From contig JAQTZL010000008.1 in NCBI GenBank assembly GCA_028687755.1, positions 1 to 64,000 on the forward strand: 64,000 nucleotides of DNA, written 5' to 3'. The position numbers and the translations under genes are program-made. A model generated the notes under the pieces. It saw only the letters and a program-made list of their open reading frames with translations. It did no database searches and was not told the DNA's origin. Source of the DNA: Candidatus Nanopelagicales bacterium. Lineage in GTDB: Bacteria > Actinomycetota > Actinomycetes > S36-B12. Below are positions 8,181-14,937 of the stretch, one piece after another (within the stretch, counting starts at the first letter, position 1; each line of letters begins with the position of its first letter).

Positions 8181-8498
8181 ATGAAGAACGAATTCATGAT
8201 TGAGACCAAGCGTGCGATGTATCGGTTGCGCAATCTTCAGTACTGCCACGTCAAGATGCGCGAGAAGTCCGATGCACGTCTACGAGTAGCACAGGAGCGC
8301 CATGCGCTCGAGATCTCCCGGGCAGAGATGGTCGAAGCCAAGGGGTGGAACGAGCTGATGTCGATTACCGGCATGACGATTCCGACGGCAGCTGCGATCT
8401 TGCAGGTCAGCGAATCGACGGTGAGCCGCTGGATTGCGCGCCACGGCAAGGGAGTCGAAGCCACCCCTTCCGCGGATACGTCGGCAGGTGGCGCATGA
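8181..8498 (+). CDS. Helix-turn-helix DNA-binding protein
   Basis: Protein of 105 residues; ATG 8181 has GGAGG at ideal distance. The N-terminal half is charged and probably helical. The C-terminal half contains a clear helix-turn-helix (TIPTAAAILQVSESTVSRWI, about residues 63-82) of the type found in excisionases and small phage regulators. Its stop overlaps the start of the next gene by ATGA, so the two are co-translated. It is likely part of the recombination-control module of the integrated element. Confidence 0.7.
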   Translation: MKNEFMIETKRAMYRLRNLQYCHVKMREKSDARLRVAQERHALEISRAEMVEAKGWNELMSITGMTIPTAAAILQVSESTVSRWIARHGKGVEATPSADTSAGGA

Positions 8499-8737
8499 GT
8501 GCCGTGGCATTGACGTCGAGTGTCACGCCACCCGGGCTAATGAGAGCGTTGTTCATCGCCGAGGAAGTTGCCCTCGCCCTGGCAGTTTCGGAAACGCTGG
8601 TGCGTCAGCTCACTTTGTCAGGTGAGCTTCCCTGCCGTCGGATAGGGCGACTCGTCCGTTACACCCAGGCTGACCTCGATGCCTTTGTGGACCATTGCGA
8701 TCAGCGTGGTTACTCGGTGGATTCGAGGACGAGGTGA
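8495..8737 (+). CDS. Excisionase-family (MerR-like) HTH protein
   Basis: Protein of 80 residues whose ATG overlaps the preceding stop. The sequence LFIAEEVALALAVSETLVRQL, followed by LPCRRIGRLVRYTQADLDAF, is the typical excisionase/AlpA-like winged HTH: recognition helix, a wing containing GRLVRY, then a final helix. Such proteins bend DNA at att sites and set the direction of integrase action. It lies 51 bp upstream of the integrase, as expected for a xis-int pair. Confidence 0.8.
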   Translation: MSAVALTSSVTPPGLMRALFIAEEVALALAVSETLVRQLTLSGELPCRRIGRLVRYTQADLDAFVDHCDQRGYSVDSRTR

Positions 8738-8788
8738 TGTCAGAGGTACAAGCCAGAATTCAAGGAAGGGATCAGGAGAGGATTATCA

Positions 8789-10213
8789 ATGGCTAGGCGC
8801 AAAGGAGTGGAGGGATCGGTTCGGGAGATTCCGGCCGGTTCGGGTCCCTGGCAGGCGCGCCTTCCTTCGCGACTGGACGCGTATCGCAGACCGTTGCCGG
8901 AGACTTTCGCGAGCGAGTCGATCGCCTGGACGGCACTGCGTGTGGCCATCGTTGACATGGATCGGAACGCGGGCCTTCGCCCATTGGGCAGACCAAGCGG
9001 GACGGTGCGCAAAGTTCGCGAGGTGCTCAGCGACTACATCGCAGCACGCCAGAACTCTGCTCTGGCTCCTATAGCGATCCGAACGGTGCGTGACTACCGA
9101 AGTGTTCTGGAGAATCACGTTTCCCGGAAGCATGCTGACATTGGCCGAGTCCCGATTCACAAATTGACCGGCCGCGACATCAGGGCGTGGATGGATGACC
9201 CCGCCGCCGACGGAGTGAAAGCCGGCACCATTGCAAACGCACGACGGGTGCTTGGCGCGGCTCTGGCATGGGAGGTGCGCGAGGGCCGTTTGGGAGTCAA
9301 TCCCGCGACTCACGTTCGAGTGGAGACGAGCAAGGCCCGCCGGGCGACGATGCAGACCGTTGATCCGGTATTGCTTCCGTCTTGGGCTGAATTTGCGACG
9401 ATCGTCGAAACACCGGAATTCGAGCACGACCGACTGCTGCTCGCCCTGATGGGTTGGTGCGGGCTGCGCTGGGGTGAAGCCGTGAGTCTTCACGAGCAGG
9501 CGGTGTGGCGGGATCGTCCGCAGATCACAATCGATCGGGTTTTGGTCCGCAGGACGCAGAAGGAAGTTGATGCGCACTCTGGTGTTGGGCTGCACCTGCT
9601 CGAAAACAACTACTGGCAGCAGGAGCCGCCGAAAGCTGGCATGACTGCCACTGTCCCGGTACCGCGGCCACTGTGGTTGCGCCTCGTTGCGTTAGCTGAC
9701 CAACGCTTGCGCGAGACACCGATGCCAATGCCAGCCGGCCGCCTACTTTTTCGACGTCCGATGCTCTCGCCTGGCAATACGCACAGCATTGGCGTGCTCG
9801 ACAACACCAACTTCCGCCGCGATGTGTGGGTGCCTGCGCGCCTTGCTGCAGGCCTGGTCGGGGATGAGTCTTTACCGGCGCTCGATCCACGGCGTTACCC
9901 GATGAAGGTGAAGGACCTGCGCGCCTTTGCTGCCTCGGTACTGCTCGATAGTGGCAGCAGCCTGACCGAGGCGGCGCTCCTACTGCGACATTCGGACAAG
10001 CGCACCACTGAGCGGCACTATGCGCGGGCGATGCAAGAACGATCCCATGATCGGGCTCGGCGGGCTGTCCAGATCGACCAGAGTGCGAGCCTGCCCGAGC
10101 GGCTTGATGCCCTCTGGGAGGCCTGGGTTGGAGCTTTCCCAACGGTCGTGGCACGTCTCGGGTTGGATGCGGACAACGTCATCGACCTCGGTGCGCGCCG
10201 GGGCCGGGCATGA
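8789..10213 (+). CDS. int: Tyrosine recombinase (phage-type integrase)
   Basis: Site-specific recombinase of 474 residues, a usual length for actinobacterial integrases. The N-terminal arm-binding and SAM-like core-binding parts occupy roughly residues 1-180. In the catalytic domain I see the first Arg in GLRWGEA (about 227), a box II reading KDLR (about 375-378) where HxxR is usual, the third-position His in LRHS (about 401) and the nucleophile Tyr in ERHYARA (about 411). The Lys in place of the first box II His is a known variation. The target is probably a tRNA gene, tRNA-Phe to the right or tRNA-Thr to the left. The gene appears intact. Confidence 0.92.
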   Translation: MARRKGVEGSVREIPAGSGPWQARLPSRLDAYRRPLPETFASESIAWTALRVAIVDMDRNAGLRPLGRPSGTVRKVREVLSDYIAARQNSALAPIAIRTVRDYRSVLENHVSRKHADIGRVPIHKLTGRDIRAWMDDPAADGVKAGTIANARRVLGAALAWEVREGRLGVNPATHVRVETSKARRATMQTVDPVLLPSWAEFATIVETPEFEHDRLLLALMGWCGLRWGEAVSLHEQAVWRDRPQITIDRVLVRRTQKEVDAHSGVGLHLLENNYWQQEPPKAGMTATVPVPRPLWLRLVALADQRLRETPMPMPAGRLLFRRPMLSPGNTHSIGVLDNTNFRRDVWVPARLAAGLVGDESLPALDPRRYPMKVKDLRAFAASVLLDSGSSLTEAALLLRHSDKRTTERHYARAMQERSHDRARRAVQIDQSASLPERLDALWEAWVGAFPTVVARLGLDADNVIDLGARRGRA

Positions 10214-10288
10214 GGGATACGCATGGGTCGGCTGAAGTGGTAATTTTCTAGGGCTGGGCTGGCCGAGAGGCCCTGGTCCACCCTGTAG

Positions 10289-10317
10289 GCGGGGATATCC
10301 CCCGCGTACTGCTACGC
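10289..10317. repeat. Palindrome cluster downstream of the integrase
   Basis: A perfect palindrome GGGGATATCCCC (10291-10302) lies within GC-rich flanks and is followed at once by a hairpin GCGTA-CTGC-TACGC (10304-10317). It may end the integrase transcript or bind a protein. There is no T-run. Confidence 0.45.
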
Positions 10318-10392
10318 GAGCATTTCTCAAATGAGGCGCACCCCATTTCGCGAGCACTCTAGATGAGTCTCGTCGCGGGGTTTACATAATGC

Positions 10393-10406
10393 GTCGCTCA
10401 TGCGAC
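10393..10406. promoter_or_regulatory. Probable operator (inverted repeat) before HTH gene
   Basis: GTCGC-TCAT-GCGAC forms a short dyad, extended symmetrically by ATAA on the left and TTAT on the right. It ends 11 bp before the start codon of the following HTH gene, a natural place for an autoregulatory operator. Confidence 0.45.
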
Positions 10407-10416
10407 TATTTATGTC

Positions 10417-11118
10417 ATGGCGTCAGCGACCGAGACGATGACCAGTTCCGAGGCGGCTCGGCGACTGGGCGTCGGCATGCGGCAGGTCGAGAGACTATTG
10501 GCGGCTGGTGACCTCACGCGGGTGGGGACAGTCGGCCGGGCGGCGCTCATCGATGCGGTGTCGGTGCACCGGCTACGCACCCGAGGAGTCCGGCGTGGTC
10601 GGCCATGGTCTGCCGCAACGAGTAGCGCAGCCATGGACCTGCTGACCGCCGGGGAGACCGGACGGCTCGGGTCTATCGAACGATCACGCCTGATATCGCG
10701 ACTGCGCCACATGTCAGCCGAGGATGTGGTGCGGGCGACTCGGGGGCGTGCCAGCGTCCGGCGCTATCGCGCATCCGCCTCGTTCATCGACCGGATCAGG
10801 CAGGAGGTGACGCTGACAGGGTCCTCGGCGATCGACGCGGACGGAGCCATCGCCGGGCAGTTTGGACTTGCAGCAGCTCGGCACGATGAGGTTGACGGAT
10901 ACGTCGACCCTGCAACCGCTCAGCAGTGCATTGCCCGTTTTCATCTCGTCGAGGATGCTCGGGGCAACGTGACGTTGAGAGTCGCGGACAACGAACAGGG
11001 GGGCAGACGGGTAGCCAGCGCCGTCATCGTTGCCCTAGACCTTGCGGAATCCCTTGACTCGCGCGAGCGCGCAGCTGGGTTGGCGCTGCTGCGAGACCGG
11101 TTGGAGTTGCTGCAGTGA
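10417..11118 (+). CDS. HTH-domain protein, antitoxin-like
   Basis: Protein of 233 residues. The first 50 form an HTH (TSSEAARRLGVGMRQVERLL), followed by an Arg-rich segment and a helical C-terminal region of about 170 residues that I do not recognise. The layout, an N-terminal DNA-binding domain followed by a larger domain with a coupled short partner, resembles regulators of toxin-antitoxin pairs such as AbiEi-like proteins. No diagnostic motif confirms this. Its stop overlaps a GTG that opens a 28-codon frame. The dyad just upstream suggests autoregulation. Confidence 0.5.
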   Translation: MASATETMTSSEAARRLGVGMRQVERLLAAGDLTRVGTVGRAALIDAVSVHRLRTRGVRRGRPWSAATSSAAMDLLTAGETGRLGSIERSRLISRLRHMSAEDVVRATRGRASVRRYRASASFIDRIRQEVTLTGSSAIDADGAIAGQFGLAAARHDEVDGYVDPATAQQCIARFHLVEDARGNVTLRVADNEQGGRRVASAVIVALDLAESLDSRERAAGLALLRDRLELLQ

Positions 11119-11201
11119 CCTTGGTGCGCAGGCTCGGGCTTGACGAGCCATACCGGACGGCAGGACAGGACACCCTTCGGATCCTCGCCTCGCCAGCGTG
11201 A
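11115..11201 (+). pseudogene. 28-codon stub overlapping the HTH gene, possible truncated partner
   Basis: GTG in a GTGA overlap opens a frame of 28 codons (MTLVRRLGLDEPYRTAG...) that stops about 65 bp before the tandem repeats near tRNA-Phe. The overlap is what one expects of a translationally coupled second gene such as a toxin. If so, nearly all of it has been lost at the element boundary. It could also be a chance frame. Confidence 0.3.
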
Positions 11202-11266
11202 CGATCCCCGAACACATTCCCTCAAACAGACCAATCGGACAGGTTATCCACAGATTGTGCGCTTGT

Positions 11267-11290
11267 GAAAGGGCAAAAGAAAGGGCAAAA
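11267..11290. repeat. Tandem 12-bp repeat facing tRNA-Phe
   Basis: Two perfect head-to-tail copies of GAAAGGGCAAAA (11267-11278 and 11279-11290) lie about 70-90 bp from the 3' end of tRNA-Phe, on the island side. Position and size match integrase arm-binding repeats, and the arrangement parallels the 11-bp tandem repeat beside the tRNA-Thr scar. Confidence 0.6.
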
Positions 11291-11358
11291 GCGCTTTCCC
11301 TGCTAGTTCAGTAGGAATTGCCGAGCACCGAAAGTCGTTGCGCTGCAAGGGATCTTGA

Positions 11359-11435
11359 TGGTGGCCAGGGCCGGGGTCGAACCGGCGACCTTCCGAGTTT
11401 CAGTCGGACGCTCGTACCAACTGAGCTACCTGGCC
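11359..11435 (-). tRNA. tRNA-Phe(GAA)
   Basis: Full cloverleaf on the minus strand: acceptor GGCCAGG/CCTGGCC, anticodon loop CTGAAAC giving GAA, T arm GGTTCGACC, discriminator A and encoded CCA. Its 3' end faces the accessory island, so it is a likely integration target. Confidence 0.95.
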
Positions 11436-11482
11436 GTGGCTGACGTTCCAGCCGCGATGAATCGGGGTTTCCCCCGAATCGT

Positions 11483-11559
11483 TGGCGACCCTGACCGGAC
11501 TTGAACCGGCGACCTCCGCCGTGACAGGGCGGCGCGCTAACCAACTGCGCTACAGGGCC
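11483..11559 (-). tRNA. tRNA-Asp(GTC)
   Basis: Full cloverleaf on the minus strand: acceptor GGCCCTG/CAGGGTC with one G-T pair, anticodon stem CCGCC/GGCGG with loop CTGTCAC (GTC), discriminator G and encoded CCA. It lies 48 bp upstream of tRNA-Phe in the same orientation. Confidence 0.95.
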
Positions 11560-11572
11560 TTAAATGAAGCCG

Positions 11573-11645
11573 TATCCCCAACGGGATTCGAACCCGTGCC
11601 GCCGCCGTGAAAGGGCGGTGTCCTAGGCCACTAGACGATGGGGAC
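11573..11645 (-). tRNA. tRNA-Glu(TTC)
   Basis: Cloverleaf on the minus strand: anticodon stem CCGCC/GGCGG, loop CTTTCAC (TTC), T arm GGTTCGAATCC, acceptor GTCCCCA/TGGGGAT, CCA not encoded. It is first of the Glu-Asp-Phe tRNA cluster, a common actinobacterial order. Confidence 0.95.
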
Positions 11646-11725
11646 CTATATCTCCGTCGACCTTTGTGGATGCCGTTGGTGACCTGAGAACTATAGGGGA
11701 TGGGTGGCCGGAGGGGTAATTGAGG

Positions 11726-12697
11726 TCAATTCGGGTGGGCGGCCCGGGTCAGCCGGTCTTTGATCGCGGCCCCAATTCCGCCTATGGGTGGGGCAACCGC
11801 CAGCACCTTGGAAAGCTTCAAAGCGTCGGCCTCGCGAAGGGCTGAATAGAGCTGTTGGGCGTACTCCTCGCGGGTGACCGGCGCACACAGGCGCACCATG
11901 CCTGCAGGTGTTGGATGTTCGGCCAACGCGATGAGTCCGATGCTTGCGGTGGCGAACACAGGCTCGAGTAGTGCTGCTGCATCAACCAGTTCGACTGTTG
12001 CGGTGGGACTGTAATGAGACTCCAAAGTTCCACTTGCGCGAATCTGTGAATCAGTTGTGCAAGGAAGTCCTGTTATCTCTTCCACCTGCTCAACACTGAT
12101 CGCACCTGGTCGAAGCAATCGCGGATTGTTACCAGTGCAATCAATGATTGTGGATTCAACACCGACAGCACATTCACCACCATCGAGAACAACATCCTCC
12201 GCACTCGTGAATTTATTGAGTTCCTCGAGCACGTGCTGCGCAGTTGTAGGACTTACTTTTCCAAAACGATTTGCGCTGGGTGCCGCAATTGCAATGGAAG
12301 GATCACCTGTAAGTTCAACAAGAATTCTTTGTACCTCTTGCATTAATGGATGTGCAGAGACTCGAACCGCAACGGAGTTCTGACTGCCCGTGATGAAGTC
12401 ACCAGCTCGCGGTGAGCGCGGAATAACAAGGGTGAGCGGACCTGGCCAAAAACTCTTCGCTAGTTGATATGCATATTCAGGAATATTTCTTCCCCAGTCA
12501 TTCATTGCCTCGATCGTTGCAAGATGAGCGATCAGCGGATGGTCGGCTGGACGCCCTTTTGCGGCATAAATCTGAGCGATGGCATGTGGATCATCGGTAC
12601 GAGCTCCAAGCCCATAGACGGTCTCCGTTGGCACAGCGGCTAGATGCCCAGCGGCCAAGGCAAGTGCTGCCTCTCGGGGACTGGCAACTGCTCGCAT
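11726..12697 (-). CDS. sua5: L-threonylcarbamoyladenylate synthase (Sua5/YwlC type)
   Basis: Makes threonylcarbamoyl-AMP from threonine, bicarbonate and ATP, the first step of the t6A37 modification of ANN-reading tRNAs. The protein is about 323 residues. The N-terminal YrdC domain (about 1-200) shows AVPTETVYGLG, KGRP, WPGPLTLVI and the SANRFGKVSPT segment. The C-terminal Sua5 domain (about 220-320) has the SHYSP linker motif, which marks the two-domain Sua5 form, not the short TsaC. ATG 12697 is preferred over an upstream in-frame TTG. It stands alone next to the tRNA cluster. Confidence 0.93.
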   Translation of the reverse strand: MRAVASPREAALALAAGHLAAVPTETVYGLGARTDDPHAIAQIYAAKGRPADHPLIAHLATIEAMNDWGRNIPEYAYQLAKSFWPGPLTLVIPRSPRAGDFITGSQNSVAVRVSAHPLMQEVQRILVELTGDPSIAIAAPSANRFGKVSPTTAQHVLEELNKFTSAEDVVLDGGECAVGVESTIIDCTGNNPRLLRPGAISVEQVEEITGLPCTTDSQIRASGTLESHYSPTATVELVDAAALLEPVFATASIGLIALAEHPTPAGMVRLCAPVTREEYAQQLYSALREADALKLSKVLAVAPPIGGIGAAIKDRLTRAAHPN

Positions 12698-12823
12698 GTG
12701 CCTATTCAATCTGCTCTTTGTAAGAGGTTTGTCAGGACTCTAGGTTTTCGTGCCCGAACGGGAACGAAATCACTGGTTGGGGTGTCTCATGTCTATATGA
12801 GTTCGCCCCACGAAGGAGACCCC

Positions 12824-13960
12824 GTGTCCACCCCACTTCCACCTTTCACGCCCGCTGAACCGATCGCGACCAGCATTGCTCCGGTCTGGGAACGACCTGC
12901 GCCAAAGAAGCGTGGCCGTGGTCCCGCAATTGTTGGCGGGCTATTAGCTACTGCATTAGTTGCAGGCGCGGCAGGTGGTGCCGTGGGATTTGTTGCGGCA
13001 AAGCAAACATTGCCGACCTCCGTGGTGGCATCGGCAACTGCTGATTCGAGCTCACCGTCACTACCCGCAGGGAGTTCCATTGCAGATGTTGCTGCTGCTG
13101 TGCAGCCTGCCGTGGTTCAACTGAATGTGAGTGGCACTGACGGTGAAGGCACGGGTTCGGGTTTCATTATTAGCAAAGACGGGTACATCATCACCAACAA
13201 TCACGTTGCAGGTTCTGCGAAAGATGGCGGGATTGATGTGTTGTTCTCCGATGGCACCAAGGCGAAGGGCACCTTGGTGGGTGCCAATGCGGGCTACGAC
13301 CTTGCAGTCGTCAAGGTAGATAAGCCGGGAGTTAAAACTGTTCCGCTTGGCAAGTCATCAACACTTCGAGTAGGAGACGAAGTCATTGCGCTTGGTTCGC
13401 CACTTGGCTTACAAGGAACTGTGACCTCGGGAATTGTCAGTTCACTGAATCGGCCCGTTACCGCAGGAGATGAGTCGTTCATCAACGCGATCCAAACGGA
13501 TGCGGCAATTAACCCAGGCAACTCCGGCGGACCACTTGTCAATGGCAACGGCGCTGTTGTCGGTGTGAACTCGGCAATCGCCTCGATGGCATCAGGTGAA
13601 GCCCAAGCGGGATCTATTGGCCTTGGCTTCTCAATTCCTATCGATACCGCAAAGCGCATTGCGAACGAGATCATCAATACGGGTTCAGCGAAGACTCCAG
13701 TGATCGGCGTCCAGCTCGCCATGGACTTTGAAGGTCCAGGTGGAAAGGTTTCGTCGGTTACCTCAGGTGGAGCGGCGCAAAAGGCTGGCATCAAGACCGG
13801 TGACATCATCACCAAGGTCAATCGGCAAGTGATTGCTGATGGCACTCAGTTGATCGTGACTGTTCGTTCCTTTGCACCTGGCGATCGAGTACAGCTCACG
13901 GTAGATCGCGGCGGGGAAACATTGACCCTTCCACTGAACCTGACGGCCTCGAAGGCATAG
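12824..13960 (+). CDS. Membrane-anchored HtrA/DegP-like S1C serine protease
   Basis: Protein of 378 residues. GTG 12824 is chosen because GAAGGAG lies directly upstream. A Pro-rich cytoplasmic tail (1-25) leads to one membrane span (about 35-60) and a short linker. The trypsin-like domain follows, with catalytic His near 127 (NNHVAG), Asp near 159 (GYDLAVV) and Ser near 234 (GNSGGPL). A single PDZ domain is at about 290-375. The design is that of actinobacterial PepD/HtrA proteases that degrade misfolded proteins outside the membrane. No two-component system is adjacent, although such proteases are often controlled by envelope stress regulators. Confidence 0.92.
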   Translation: MSTPLPPFTPAEPIATSIAPVWERPAPKKRGRGPAIVGGLLATALVAGAAGGAVGFVAAKQTLPTSVVASATADSSSPSLPAGSSIADVAAAVQPAVVQLNVSGTDGEGTGSGFIISKDGYIITNNHVAGSAKDGGIDVLFSDGTKAKGTLVGANAGYDLAVVKVDKPGVKTVPLGKSSTLRVGDEVIALGSPLGLQGTVTSGIVSSLNRPVTAGDESFINAIQTDAAINPGNSGGPLVNGNGAVVGVNSAIASMASGEAQAGSIGLGFSIPIDTAKRIANEIINTGSAKTPVIGVQLAMDFEGPGGKVSSVTSGGAAQKAGIKTGDIITKVNRQVIADGTQLIVTVRSFAPGDRVQLTVDRGGETLTLPLNLTASKA

Positions 13961-13983
13961 ACGAAACCACCCTGCGGCAGGCT

Positions 13984-14892
13984 ATGGGCATGAACCCCTT
14001 GGCAAACGTGCTCGATCCACTGCGCGATCGCGCTGCCGCAGGGTTTCGTCGCATCGTTTCTGGTGATCCCACTGGGGTTCCAGAATGGGTTGCGCAAATG
14101 CGCGAGGGCGAAGGCATCGGCTACTTCGGCCCAGATTCAGCCGCGTGGGCAGTGCATGGTGGGTTACCAACATTGGTCGGTGGGATTCGTGCGCTCTTAA
14201 TGCAGGCACTACATCCAGCGGCACTCGCTGGAGTGATGCAGCATTCACGTTACGAAGAAGATGCGCTTGGCCGATTAGCAGGCACCACGCAATGGCTCAC
14301 AGTCGTGACCTTTGGTGACAAAGCACAAGCTGATCGTGAATGCGCACGCGTTCGCGGTATGCATCGTCGAGTCAATGGCGTGTACACGGTCGATGGCGTT
14401 GAGTTTCCCTATGACGCAACAGATCCGGATCTCTTGCGGTGGGTGCACATTGCATTTACTGATTCATTTCTTGCAACACACCTAGTGTGGGGCGATCCAA
14501 TCCCTGGTGGCCCGGACGCTTATGTGCGCGAATGGGCGAAAGCTGGAGAGCTCGTCGGCGTAGAAAACCCTCCGCGCTCAGTCACCGAATTGCGAACGGC
14601 GATTGCTGGATATGTATCTCAATTGCGAAGTAGCCGTGAAGCCAAAGAAACCGCAGCGTTTATTCGTAAACCGCCACTTCCGTTTGCCGCACAAGGCCCG
14701 TATGCAGCGTTGCTCCTCGGGGCTTTATCAACCATGTCACCACGACACCTCGCAATGCTGGGATTACCTCGGGTCCCGCAAGTAGTCGCTCGCCCTGCAG
14801 TGACGGCCATGTTGGGAACGCTCGCATTCGCTCTTGGCCCAACATCCCCTTCCCAACAAGCGGCGATGTCCCGGATTGATAGCAACTCGTAA
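13984..14892 (+). CDS. DUF2236 / MpaB-family oxygenase-like protein
   Basis: Protein of 302 residues. The central segment ALHPAALAGVMQHSRYEED, followed by GRLAGTTQWL, is the hallmark of the DUF2236 family. This family includes the rubber-cleaving haem enzyme Lcp and the fungal MpaB oxygenase; conserved His residues there bind haem. The true substrate is unknown. It starts 24 bp after the HtrA stop, so co-transcription is possible. ATG 13984 and ATG 13990 are both available starts. Confidence 0.82.
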   Translation: MGMNPLANVLDPLRDRAAAGFRRIVSGDPTGVPEWVAQMREGEGIGYFGPDSAAWAVHGGLPTLVGGIRALLMQALHPAALAGVMQHSRYEEDALGRLAGTTQWLTVVTFGDKAQADRECARVRGMHRRVNGVYTVDGVEFPYDATDPDLLRWVHIAFTDSFLATHLVWGDPIPGGPDAYVREWAKAGELVGVENPPRSVTELRTAIAGYVSQLRSSREAKETAAFIRKPPLPFAAQGPYAALLLGALSTMSPRHLAMLGLPRVPQVVARPAVTAMLGTLAFALGPTSPSQQAAMSRIDSNS

Positions 14893-14937
14893 CATTCGAA
14901 TTACTGATTTCGCGTATTTATGGGTGATGATGGTCGA

